Assembly: GCF_014697105.1 (NCBI RefSeq)
Contig: NZ_JACJRF010000014.1
Location: 61,655-125,654, forward strand
DNA: 64,000 nt
From: Anabaena subtropica FACHB-260
GTDB lineage: Bacteria; Cyanobacteriota; Cyanobacteriia; Cyanobacteriales; Nostocaceae
Direction of reading: 5' to 3'
A program made the position numbers and the translations under genes. This document shows, in pieces, positions 9,212 to 19,992 of the stretch. Position 1 is the stretch's first letter, and every line of letters begins with the position of its first letter. The notes under the pieces were generated by a model. The model worked only from the letters and a program-made list of their open reading frames with translations, had not been told where the DNA came from and made no database searches.

Positions 9212-10089
9212 TAACTGTCAATTTGGAATAATTTATTTTTTGGTGTTCCCTGAGACTGTAATACTAACTCGTCTAATTCTTGCTGCATCTTGCTGACAAC
9301 CAAGTTGTAGCATTCATTGACATATTGGCGATCGCTAGCCGCTTCTCTACCGTAGCGTTCAAATGTAATTGGTGGACAAATTCTTGTATGAATAGAGACA
9401 GGAAAGGGAATATTGGGTAGAGGCCCAATACCTAAGCCCCAAGGTAAACCCAGATAAATAGGAAATACTTCGGGATCAATACCTAAAAACCAAGGCATAC
9501 CCCATTCGTGAAATTGCTGCACAATTTTGTATAAATCAGCCAGGACAATCAAGGTATCGTGTGCGCCACAAGAGATAGCCGGAATAATTGGCACATTTTC
9601 CCGTAGTGCTAGCTTGATAAAGCCTTGACGACCTGCAAAATAAATTTTGTTACGTAAATAATAAGGTCGGAAAACATCTTCGGCTCCACCTGGATACACT
9701 AGTACACTAGCTCCAGAGCGCAAGGCAGTGTAAGCCATTTTGGGATGAGCTATCACAGCTCCAGCTTTACCTACCAGTTGCGCTAATGACGGGCTAACCT
9801 GCCAAACTTTAGGGTGCATCAGACCGTAGGCTGGTCGCTCCACGCCAAATCGGTTGAACCAGTCGTACATCATCATCAACATATCGGGCGCTGACAGCCC
9901 ACCATTGTGGGAACCGACAATTAAAACTTTCCCCTGTGGTGGGATGTGATGCCAGCCACTAGTTTGCACTCGAAAATAATAATGGTAGAAAAAGCCCAGT
10001 AGGGGCATCAGGGATTGGATGAACTTGGGATCTCGCTCATCCAAAGACCAACCAAGCTTTTGGGGATGGGTATGTTGCTTTTGTGACAT
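9211..10089 (-). CDS. PlsC-like lysophospholipid acyltransferase family protein
   Basis: The 292-residue protein has the acyltransferase hallmarks: SHNGGLSAPD (H61 and D69, a variant of HX4D) and YPGGAED (132-138), the glycerol-phosphate binding block. The substrate cannot be read from sequence; candidates are lysophospholipids or other lipid acceptors such as diacylglycerol. It lies 23 bp downstream of nagZ on the same strand and is probably co-transcribed. A hydrophobic patch at residues 26-40 could attach it to membranes. Confidence 0.8.
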   Translation of the reverse strand: MSQKQHTHPQKLGWSLDERDPKFIQSLMPLLGFFYHYYFRVQTSGWHHIPPQGKVLIVGSHNGGLSAPDMLMMMYDWFNRFGVERPAYGLMHPKVWQVSPSLAQLVGKAGAVIAHPKMAYTALRSGASVLVYPGGAEDVFRPYYLRNKIYFAGRQGFIKLALRENVPIIPAISCGAHDTLIVLADLYKIVQQFHEWGMPWFLGIDPEVFPIYLGLPWGLGIGPLPNIPFPVSIHTRICPPITFERYGREAASDRQYVNECYNLVVSKMQQELDELVLQSQGTPKNKLFQIDS

Positions 10090-10112
10090 CCAGGCATATT
10101 ATCAAACTCAGA

Positions 10113-11198
10113 CTAAACAGAACAAGCGATCGCCAATTCTGCATGACGTACTAAAGTATCTCTATCTAAACTCTGTACAGAATATTGTGGAGTTACTGCC
10201 AATAGTTTCTCGATTCTCTCTCTAGCTGCTTCTACCACTGACTCGGACAGGCTACCATTAGTTAAAGAATCAGCAAAGTCTTCAGCAATTTTATATGTAC
10301 GTTCAATAGACGATGAGTGGATATTGCGCGAAACAATATATAAATCACAGCCAGCGTCAACAGCCCGCGCCACAGTACCACTTTGCGTAAACATATCTGA
10401 GACAGCTTTCATATCTAAGTCATCAGACACAACTACTCCCTGAAAACCAAGTTCTTCTCTAAGTATGGTTTTCAAAATAGGGCGGGAAAGGGTAGCTGGT
10501 AAATCAGGGTCGATTTTGGGAAATAAGATATGGGCGGTCATGATTAAGGGAATATTTTCCTTAATCAAAGCTTTGAAGGGAATAAGTTCTCGATTTCGTA
10601 AGTCTTCTGGAGTTAGGTTGAGTATCGGTAATTCCAGGTGGGAGTCTTTGCTAGTATCTCCATGTCCGGGGAAATGTTTGGCGCATCCGATAATTCCTGC
10701 TTCTGTCAGTCCTAAATAATATTCCCGCGCACCACTAGCCGCAGTCTCAGGAGTATTACCAAAAGCGCGAGAACCAATAATCGGATTTTGAGGATTGGAA
10801 TAAATATCAGCGACAGGCGACCAAGACAAGTTAATTCCCAAAGATTTTAATTCAATTGCCGTGGCTTTGGCTACTTCACGGGCCTGCGATCGCAACAACA
10901 ATGCCTGAGGAAATCTGGTAATGGGTAAAGGTGTACGGATAACCCGTCCTCCCTCATGGTCTAGGGTAAAAAACATGGAGTCGCGTTCTACATATTCTTG
11001 TATCTGGCTATGTAACTGCTGAAAGCTTTCTAGCCAAACCTCATAAGTAACACCATCGAGAAAGTTTTTAGCAAAAAATATTACTCCTATTGGTTTCAAT
11101 TCACCCAGAGCGCGTTTATCTTCATCACTCAAAGCAGTACCGGAAATACCCAGGATCAAGTGATGTCCAAAGCGTTCTAGCTTCTGCAATGCTGGCAT
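10113..11198 (-). CDS. nagZ: beta-N-acetylhexosaminidase (glycoside hydrolase family 3)
   Basis: The 361-residue protein carries the GH3 NagZ signature KHFPGHGDTSKDSH (174-187), including the catalytic His/Asp loop, and the nucleophile motif VVVSDDLDM (256-263). NagZ removes N-acetylglucosamine from 1,6-anhydro-muropeptides during peptidoglycan recycling in the cytoplasm. There is no signal peptide, consistent with that location. It heads a likely two-gene unit with the acyltransferase. No strong RBS is visible at the start. Confidence 0.92.
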   Translation of the reverse strand: MPALQKLERFGHHLILGISGTALSDEDKRALGELKPIGVIFFAKNFLDGVTYEVWLESFQQLHSQIQEYVERDSMFFTLDHEGGRVIRTPLPITRFPQALLLRSQAREVAKATAIELKSLGINLSWSPVADIYSNPQNPIIGSRAFGNTPETAASGAREYYLGLTEAGIIGCAKHFPGHGDTSKDSHLELPILNLTPEDLRNRELIPFKALIKENIPLIMTAHILFPKIDPDLPATLSRPILKTILREELGFQGVVVSDDLDMKAVSDMFTQSGTVARAVDAGCDLYIVSRNIHSSSIERTYKIAEDFADSLTNGSLSESVVEAARERIEKLLAVTPQYSVQSLDRDTLVRHAELAIACSV

Positions 11199-11563
11199 AA
11201 TGCTTCACCCGTGGTTGTGTAGCTAAAGATGGTAATTAAGAGCATAAAAAATATCCGCCCCTATCCTACACCCTCATTAGTGGTAATTGACATCTATTAA
11301 TGGTAGGTACGCTCTATACAAACACCTTTAAATGAACATTAAAACTTGGCTGGAAATCCATCAAAAAATTTCCAGCACTTTATTTAAAAAAGCTCTTGAG
11401 TAAAGAACTTGTAAATTTACTTTATTAAGAGTAGTGATATTTACTTGATTACTTTATTATTTATGATATTCAATTGCATGAATATACTTATTTTATTGCC
11501 ATTGCTTCATTAAACAAGGTATAGCGCATAACCACATCCTGCTGTTGTAAGTTCAGGAAATTT
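11199..11563. other. 365-bp AT-rich divergent intergenic region
   Basis: This lies between nagZ (minus) and the oxygenase-like gene (plus), so it presumably holds two divergent promoters. I see no palindrome, RNA gene or reading frame worth calling. Confidence 0.5.
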
Positions 11564-12532
11564 ATGTATATAAGTTTTTTAAATAGCTACATTGAAAACA
11601 TTGTTGCTACGTTGTATGATACTTGTTATGAAAATTACAAGGGATTGACGAAAAATCCTCGATGGTTATTAATGCGAAAATTAGGGCGATTTAAAATTGC
11701 CAGAATTCTCATTTCGCGTTTAACAAAGCGTTCAATTAAAACTTACTTAACATCAATTAATATCAATAACTCATGCTTGGCAGAAAATGTCAATGTAGAC
11801 GAAGTTGTGCAGAATCTTCATAGCCAAGGATTACATTTGAGTATTAATCTTACCGAATCTGTTGTTGAAGAAATTATTCGATTCGCTAAGGCCAATGCTT
11901 GTTATGGTAATCGCAAAGCAGAGTTTGGTTTTTATTACAAGCAGAAAGAAGCAGCACAAATAAAAGCTGGGCAACAATTTACCATAGCTGACTATTTCAA
12001 TACGGAAATTCAATGTTCAGCCATTAAAAAATTGCAAAATGATCCAAAATTATTAGCAATAGCAGCCAAGTATTTAAATACTTATCCAGTCCATCAAGGC
12101 AATCGGATGTGGTGGAGTTTCCCCGGAAATTTGTCTTACCGAGAACAAATTAAATCTGCTCAATGTTTTCACTACGATTTAGATGATTATAAGTTTCTGA
12201 AATTTTTCTTTTATTTAACTGACGTAGATGCTCACAGTGGTCCTCATATTTGCATCCAGAATAGCCATAAGCGAAAAAAACTGTCTCATATTTTGTTACG
12301 TAAGAGAGAAACAGATAGAGACATAACTAATTACTATGGTCAGGAATCATTGGTGAAAATTTGTGGTAAAGCTGGCTTTGGATTTGCAGAAGATCCTCTG
12401 TGCTTCCATAAAGGTATCCCTCCCACTCACCAAGACCGCCTCATCCTACAAATAGAATTTGCCACCACCGACTATCAAATGCAACATGATATTAGACCAA
12501 CATCTCAATTAAAATTACTCATTGCTCAATAG
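11564..12532 (+). CDS. putative Fe(II)/2-oxoglutarate-type oxygenase (phytanoyl-CoA dioxygenase-like)
   Basis: The 322-residue protein has a plausible iron facial triad: H203-x-D205 (CFHYDLDD) and H282 (CFHKGIPP), followed by R292 as the usual 2-oxoglutarate carboxylate ligand (HQDRLILQIEF). The segment FFFYLTDVDAHSGPHICIQNSH between them matches the PhyH fold. The N-terminal 80 residues are basic and unlike the catalytic core. There are no biosynthetic neighbours, so the substrate is unknown. PhyH-family enzymes hydroxylate lipids, amino acids or natural products. Confidence 0.65.
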   Translation: MYISFLNSYIENIVATLYDTCYENYKGLTKNPRWLLMRKLGRFKIARILISRLTKRSIKTYLTSININNSCLAENVNVDEVVQNLHSQGLHLSINLTESVVEEIIRFAKANACYGNRKAEFGFYYKQKEAAQIKAGQQFTIADYFNTEIQCSAIKKLQNDPKLLAIAAKYLNTYPVHQGNRMWWSFPGNLSYREQIKSAQCFHYDLDDYKFLKFFFYLTDVDAHSGPHICIQNSHKRKKLSHILLRKRETDRDITNYYGQESLVKICGKAGFGFAEDPLCFHKGIPPTHQDRLILQIEFATTDYQMQHDIRPTSQLKLLIAQ

Positions 12533-12681
12533 TCATTAGTTCCTTGCCCCTGCCTCTTCCCACTCACCTGTATCGAATTTTTTCGAGAAGCGATCGCACA
12601 ATTACTGCCAAATGTAACGGATTGCAAAGTATAATGAGAACGGCAAAACCATTAAGAAATATTGAAGAACAGTAGGTTTAA

Positions 12682-15037
<2,356 letters not shown>

Positions 15038-15040
15038 AAA

Positions 15041-15110
15041 TTAGTCAACAGTCAATAGTCAATAGTCCATAGCTACTGACTACTGACTACTGACAAATGA
15101 CAACTGACTA
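15041..15110. repeat. degenerate heptanucleotide repeat cluster
   Basis: Tandem variants of AGTCAAT and CTACTGA fill this stretch. The ends form an imperfect palindrome (TTAGTCA at the left, TGACTAA at the right). It is a short tandemly repeated repetitive sequence of the type well known in filamentous cyanobacteria. Confidence 0.75.
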
Positions 15111-15162
15111 AAAACTATTTGACATAGACAAAAATAGCTGCTACTATTTATTTTTGTCACCT

Positions 15163-15254
15163 GGAGAGGTGGCTGAGTGGTCGAAAGCGGCAGATTGCTA
15201 ATCTGTTGTACGGCAGGCAACTCCGTACCGAGGGTTCGAATCCCTCCCTCTCCG
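15163..15254 (+). tRNA. tRNA-Ser (anticodon GCT)
   Basis: The acceptor stem GGAGAGG/CCTCTCC is complete with G as discriminator base. The anticodon loop TTGCTAA gives GCT, reading AGC/AGT. The long variable arm (GTACGGCAGGCAACTCCGTAC) is typical of class II tRNA-Ser. The T-arm contains GGTTCGAATCC. CCA is not encoded. Confidence 0.96.
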
Positions 15255-15445
15255 TTTTTACAGCATAGAGCTACACAGAAATTTCTGTGTCAAAGGAAGA
15301 AACTCATGTGAGAGTAAATATTTCTACTTCTAAAGGTGAGTGTTATCATTTAACATTTAGAGTCCTGCTAAGATCAAGCTAACCTGAAAATCTAGTTTGA
15401 ATCTTACTTTCAGGCTCCCGCATCTTTGAGGAGTGAAAGTAATCT

Positions 15446-16768
15446 ATGCAAAGAATTAATGCTGTTCTCAGCTTAACTTTAGTCACCTTCACATCTGGGT
15501 TTCTATTAGCAGCCTGTGAAACAAATACCACCCCTAATGGTACAGCTAACAATGGCGCAACTAGCACCCCAGCAACCCAAACCACCACAACCAGTAGTGT
15601 TTCAGGTCTGAAAATCGGCTCTCTTCTACCAGCGACAGGAGATTTAGCGTCTATAGGACAGCAAATGGCTACGGCTGTTCCCTTGGTAGTAGAAACCGTC
15701 AACGCCTGTGGTGGTGTCAATGGTCAACCTGTTACCTTGGTGGCTGTAGACGACCAAACAGACCCCAGGGCTGGGGCGGCTGGTATGACTAAATTGGCTA
15801 CTGTAGATAAGGTTGCAGGTGTAGTTGGCTCTTTTGCCAGCAGCGTTTCCACTGCGGCTGTCTCCATTGCTGCCCAGAATAAAGTTATGCTGATTTCCCC
15901 TGGTAGTACTAGTCCAGTATTTACCGAAAAAGCGCAAAAGGGCGATTTTAAGGGTTTTTGGGCGCGGACAGTTCCCCCCGATAGCTACCAAGGCCCAGCT
16001 TTAGCCGAACTTGCTAATAAAAAAGGCTTCAAGCGAGTTTCTACCATAGTCATTAACAATGACTATGGTGTTGGTTTTGAGAAAGCCTTTGTTCAAGCTT
16101 TTGAAAAACTAGGTGGAACTGTAGTCAACAAGACTAATCCTGTACGTTATGACCCAAAAGCTACCACCTTTGAAACTGAAGCTGCTGCTGCCTTTGCTGG
16201 TAAGCCAGACGCAGTTCTTGGTGTTTTTTACGTAGAGACTGGTAGTTTGCTGTTAAAGTCAGCTTATGAGCGGGGTTTAGCTCAAGGCGTACAAGTCATG
16301 CTGACAGATGGAATGAAGTCTGATGAATTCCCTGGTCAAGTAGGCAAAAGTAGTGATGGTAAATTCATTGCTTCTGGAATCATCGGTACAGTCCCTGGCT
16401 CAGATGGTAAAGGATTAGAAGCTTTAACACAACTTTGGCAATCGAAAAAAGGTAGTGCGCCAGGAGAGTTTGCCCCCCAAGCATGGGATGCGAGTGCATT
16501 GCTAGTATTAGCAGCGCAAGCCGCCAAACAAAACACTGGTGTGGGTATTGCGAGTAAAATTCGTGAAGTATCTAGTGCGCCTGGTGTAGAAGTAACTGAT
16601 GTCTGTGAAGGTTTGAAGTTACTCAGAGAAGGACAAGATATTAACTACCAAGGAGCCAGTGGTAACGTAGATATTGATGCTAATGGTGATGTCGTTGGTG
16701 TCTACGATGTGTGGACAGTAAGTGACGATGGCAAAATTAAAACTATTGATAAAGTGACACCCAAGTAG
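15446..16768 (+). CDS. ABC-transporter solute-binding lipoprotein, Leu/Ile/Val-binding (type 1) family
   Basis: The 440-residue protein has a lipoprotein signal (FLLAAC lipobox; lipidated Cys near residue 24) and a Thr/Asn-rich linker. The periplasmic-binding domain begins LKIGSLLPATGDLASIGQQM, the usual start of branched-chain amino-acid or amide receptors. It should capture amino acids, urea or similar solutes for an ABC importer. No permease or ATPase gene is adjacent, so it must work with components encoded elsewhere. A C19-A-C-like 'VNACGGVNGQPV' block is also typical of this family. Confidence 0.85.
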   Translation: MQRINAVLSLTLVTFTSGFLLAACETNTTPNGTANNGATSTPATQTTTTSSVSGLKIGSLLPATGDLASIGQQMATAVPLVVETVNACGGVNGQPVTLVAVDDQTDPRAGAAGMTKLATVDKVAGVVGSFASSVSTAAVSIAAQNKVMLISPGSTSPVFTEKAQKGDFKGFWARTVPPDSYQGPALAELANKKGFKRVSTIVINNDYGVGFEKAFVQAFEKLGGTVVNKTNPVRYDPKATTFETEAAAAFAGKPDAVLGVFYVETGSLLLKSAYERGLAQGVQVMLTDGMKSDEFPGQVGKSSDGKFIASGIIGTVPGSDGKGLEALTQLWQSKKGSAPGEFAPQAWDASALLVLAAQAAKQNTGVGIASKIREVSSAPGVEVTDVCEGLKLLREGQDINYQGASGNVDIDANGDVVGVYDVWTVSDDGKIKTIDKVTPK

Positions 16769-16898
16769 TTGGGAGGGAGTAGGGAGTATGGGAGATGAGG
16801 GGGAAAGACCAATAATAGTCTCTAGACTCTCAATTTTGGATTTTGGATTTTGATTTAATCCAAAATCCAAAATTCCTAGTCCCCACTCCCCAGTTCAA

Positions 16899-17675
16899 CT
16901 AGAAACCAGAGAAGTTGTAGCCGACACCTATCAATAAACCGATATCAGTATCATCGAAAAAGCCTGCATTCACAGCAGCTGTGGCAGTAAATTGAGCGTT
17001 TAGGGGTACATCAATACCACCAGATGCTAAAAAGCCTACTTTTGAGTCATCGCCTGTTTTAATAGCTGCACCAATACCTACATAAGGAGCGATCGCTAAC
17101 GGTTCACTAAAAGCGTCTGCTGCTTGTAAGGTAAAATCGTAGGTGACGGGAATTAAAATTGTGGTGTTACTCCCAAATACTGCTGATGGTCTGACAGAGA
17201 TAGCATTAGTCAATCCAATTTTGCTAATGGCTGCAAAATTACCATCACCCAAGGATGAATCACTGCCGCTTATACCAATATTACCAGCAACACCGATATA
17301 GCTTCTGCCGCCACGGGTAGGTCTACCTACATCAATATCTGCTTGTGCAACTGTAGATGTAGATGGTTGAGCAGTCGGTTCTACATACTCAGGTGCTAGG
17401 GTAGCAGATGTAGTTGCTACTGTTCCAGGAACAGGTGTGATTGTGCGATTAGCTGAATCTCCCGTGTTAATGCTGGGAAATTGCTGTACTTCATTTATAT
17501 TTGATACTGGTGCTTGAGGAGCGATCGCCAACTCTTGGTTTTCCATCTCCAGTTCAGCATTAGTATCAATTGGTGATACTGTTTGAGCATGAGCAGATAA
17601 GCCAGTACCTGTAACTGCGAGGGCTGCTAAACTTGGCAACCAAAATATATCTTTACGAAGAAAAATATTATTCAC
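16899..17675 (-). CDS. secreted or outer-membrane beta-barrel-like protein
   Basis: I chose the GTG at 17675 because AGGAG lies 5 bases upstream and a signal peptide follows directly (WLPSLAALAVTGTGLSAHAQ). The frame stays open to an ATG at 17765, but that form buries the signal. After an ~90-residue low-complexity linker, residues ~110-258 are Gly-rich amphipathic strands (YIGVAGNIGISGSDSSLG, AAVNAGFFDDTDIGLLIGVG). The protein ends GYNFSGF with terminal F. This suggests an 8-strand OmpA/OmpW-like barrel, but I do not recognise a named family. Confidence 0.65.
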   Translation of the reverse strand: MNNIFLRKDIFWLPSLAALAVTGTGLSAHAQTVSPIDTNAELEMENQELAIAPQAPVSNINEVQQFPSINTGDSANRTITPVPGTVATTSATLAPEYVEPTAQPSTSTVAQADIDVGRPTRGGRSYIGVAGNIGISGSDSSLGDGNFAAISKIGLTNAISVRPSAVFGSNTTILIPVTYDFTLQAADAFSEPLAIAPYVGIGAAIKTGDDSKVGFLASGGIDVPLNAQFTATAAVNAGFFDDTDIGLLIGVGYNFSGF

Positions 17676-17858
17676 ATTCACTCCTAACAAACAAGTCCCA
17701 CAATAGATAATCCTAGCAATTGCCAGAAATTCCGAGAATTTCTCACAATACAAAAACTTTAACATCAGAAAATCTATTTTTACATCATTACATAGGCATA
17801 AGCCGTCTCAGACTTATGCCTGAAAATGTAGAACTTAAAGATTGAATCAAGAGGATAT

Positions 17859-18521
17859 TTATAACAATCCTCGATAACGAATAAAAACCAAAATAACCGC
17901 CCATGATCCCAACGCAACTTTGATGGCGACAAGAATATTCAGCAGAGGTATAATTCCCCCACTAAAAAGTGCGCCTAACTCTCCCTGGGGTAATTCAAAG
18001 CCGGACAAAGTTATCACTGCTAGGACAATGAAAACTAAAACTGAAATTTTCTCCCAGATGGCGGCGTGCCAACGCTTGTAAATCGCTTCCATCCATTCTG
18101 GTGATGAGGTGATTGCCACAAGGCCTATTGCTGTTCCACCGGCCACACCAGCCGCAAAACCACCACCAGGAGTTAAATGTCCACGAATAGCCAACTCGAT
18201 ACTCACCAATGAGGTAATTGTTGCTCCCAAACGCGTCAGCACAATTGATGGTTTATCTGTGAAACGATAGATGGCGCAGGATGGCCTTTCATTAGCCAGT
18301 AAGAAATAAGCGCCCATGATGGCGATTGTAAATACTATTACCTCGAAGATAGTGTCATACAACCGATTTCTGAGAATAATGACTGTCACGGCATTGGGTA
18401 TACCACCATCTTTAACTATCGATTCCACAATAGAGAAATCCAGCAACTTTGGTGCGGAATTCGGCAGAACGAGCATCTTTATATACAGTGCTATCCCGGC
18501 GGCAATGTAAATCCATTTCAT
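17859..18521 (-). CDS. mrpB: Mrp cation/proton antiporter subunit B
   Basis: Last gene of the operon. The MnhB motif RGHLTPGGGFAAG is clear (family consensus GHxxPGGGFxGG), inside about five to six membrane helices. The N-terminal ~90 residues (YDTIFEVIVFTIAIMGAYFLL) resemble the MbhE/DUF4040-adjacent part seen in archaeal Mbh complexes, so two small subunits may be fused. Its ATGA start overlaps the stop of the preceding gene. Mrp complexes exchange Na+ for H+ and serve in salt and alkaline tolerance; in Anabaena they also matter for carbon uptake. Confidence 0.88.
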   Translation of the reverse strand: MKWIYIAAGIALYIKMLVLPNSAPKLLDFSIVESIVKDGGIPNAVTVIILRNRLYDTIFEVIVFTIAIMGAYFLLANERPSCAIYRFTDKPSIVLTRLGATITSLVSIELAIRGHLTPGGGFAAGVAGGTAIGLVAITSSPEWMEAIYKRWHAAIWEKISVLVFIVLAVITLSGFELPQGELGALFSGGIIPLLNILVAIKVALGSWAVILVFIRYRGLL

Positions 18522-19087
18522 TTATGCTCCTCCCCTGACTCTAGTGTATTTACGTAGGTGAGGACTGCTACTGGTGATGCAAGTTCGCTTTGCATGATTT
18601 CATAGATGCGTTTCACCCTGATGGCTGTCTGGTAAGAGAGGTCTTCAGACGCGTTGTCCTGTTCCAATCTGCTACAGGTTGCATGGACTTCTTTGTCTAT
18701 GAGCGCCCGTTCTAAAGCTTGGTTATTAGGGTAGGGAACTAGTTCTAGACGCATATAGCGTTTGCCAAAAATTTTACGTAACTCTTCCATTAGTTGCCCA
18801 AAACTGCCTTCGCTCTCACTTACTGGGTCTTCGATGATACCAAGGCGCATAACTAGGGATGAACGAACGGCGATCGCATACAAAGTTATTGCCAACATCG
18901 TACCCACTAATGCTTCTGTCAAAGCCACATCCGCCGCACCCAAAAGCGTATAGGCTAAGGCCGAAACGGCTCCCAGGATTCCCCTAATTACCAAGGCATG
19001 ATATGGGTTAACTTGTACTATTAGTAAACAAGCAGACAACGGTAGTAAAGCGATAATGACATAGATGAAGAGATCGTATTTAGTCAT
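18518..19087 (-). CDS. mrpA: Mrp antiporter subunit A, C-terminal (DUF4040/MbhD-like) form
   Basis: This protein holds only the C-terminal part of a full-size MrpA. RGILGAVSALAYTLLGAADVALTEALVG is the DUF4040 signature in membrane helices; a soluble tail of ~80 residues follows. The large NuoL-like domain of Bacillus MrpA is absent. I prefer ATG 19087 because GGGGG lies just upstream; ATG 19099 gives four more residues (MGVK). Both overlap the mrpG end. Short MrpA proteins are usual in cyanobacteria. Confidence 0.85.
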   Translation of the reverse strand: MTKYDLFIYVIIALLPLSACLLIVQVNPYHALVIRGILGAVSALAYTLLGAADVALTEALVGTMLAITLYAIAVRSSLVMRLGIIEDPVSESEGSFGQLMEELRKIFGKRYMRLELVPYPNNQALERALIDKEVHATCSRLEQDNASEDLSYQTAIRVKRIYEIMQSELASPVAVLTYVNTLESGEEHK

Positions 19088-19358
19088 CTTTACCCCCATT
19101 ACTAGAACAGTATGCTAATACATACCCCAGCATTGTGTTCCACATCGCCAAGCAAATGATACCCAGAATGAGCAACGGCCATTCTCTGGTTCTTTGCAAG
19201 AGCAACCCAAAGACGATACTAATTGAGCCAAGGGTATCCGACACTGAGAGGGTATGCAGCTTGAATAATAGCGATCGCTTGCCCAATAGGAAAGATGTCC
19301 CCCAAAACCAGAAGACAATGCCTATAACTATGCAGGTATAACTTAAGACATCTATCAT
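19080..19358 (-). CDS. mrpG: Mrp antiporter subunit G
   Basis: The 92-residue protein has three membrane helices and the MnhG/PhaG pattern LFKLHTLSVSDTLGSISIVFGLLL (family: RLHAxTxxxTLG). It is a small structural subunit of the Mrp complex in the plasma membrane. Its start overlaps the mrpF stop in an ATGA arrangement. Confidence 0.88.
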   Translation of the reverse strand: MIDVLSYTCIVIGIVFWFWGTSFLLGKRSLLFKLHTLSVSDTLGSISIVFGLLLQRTREWPLLILGIICLAMWNTMLGYVLAYCSSNGGKDD

Positions 19359-19606
19359 ACATCACTCATCCGTTTCAGCACATTTGCCAACAGCATTAAT
19401 CCAGCATTACCTACACTGAGGATCATGACCCCAACAATGCCGATCATCCAATCATCACGTAATACTGATGCCACCAAGATGAGAACGGCCGACTTGGAGC
19501 AAATGCTGGCCAATGCCAACATTTTTTGCCAAATATGCTCATTTTTACAAGCCTCATAGATAGGTATGAGCAAAGCCACAATCATTGCTATCAATAACAG
19601 GCTCAT
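19355..19606 (-). CDS. mrpF: Mrp antiporter subunit F
   Basis: An 83-residue protein with three hydrophobic helices (LLLIAMIVALLIPIY, VLILVASVL, IVGVMILSVGNAGLMLLA). Size and operon place match MnhF, although the sequence is divergent from Bacillus MrpF. It overlaps both neighbours by 4 bp, which implies translational coupling. Confidence 0.8.
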   Translation of the reverse strand: MSLLLIAMIVALLIPIYEACKNEHIWQKMLALASICSKSAVLILVASVLRDDWMIGIVGVMILSVGNAGLMLLANVLKRMSDV

Positions 19607-19992
19607 GGCTTTTTCCTCCGTTGAATCCGGTGTACTTCATACCAGCCATCTTCGTGGTATTTCACAACAATGGTTTTTGGTGTAAATGTAATGATGAATA
19701 TATCGAGGAATATGAGTCCGGGTGTCCGTCTGGCGGGGACACGTTCCATAACTATCACCTCTTCATCATGGGGAGTAAAGATGATTTCCAATGCTTCTTT
19801 ATAAGCGATGGGAAATGCCATGATGCTTTGCCACAAAGCCCGTAACCAATCCTTTAATTTTTCCTGGGTTTTGTCGTTATGCGGCAATAAGAGCGCAATA
19901 CTCACACCGATGATGATATTTGCCACACTCAGATTGGCGGTGAGCAGGAACCAGATAGCCAATCGCAATAAAACATTTAGATATCCAGTCAT
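19603..19992 (-). CDS. mrpE: Mrp antiporter subunit E
   Basis: The 129-residue protein begins with MnhE-type helices (LNVLLRLAIWFLLTANLSVANIIIGVSIALLL). It continues with a short cytoplasmic domain with the family-like ITFTPKTIVVKYHEDGWYEVHRI. In the family, MrpE is needed for assembly of the small-subunit part of the complex. ATGA overlaps join it to mrpD and mrpF. Confidence 0.88.
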   Translation of the reverse strand: MTGYLNVLLRLAIWFLLTANLSVANIIIGVSIALLLPHNDKTQEKLKDWLRALWQSIMAFPIAYKEALEIIFTPHDEEVIVMERVPARRTPGLIFLDIFIITFTPKTIVVKYHEDGWYEVHRIQRRKKP

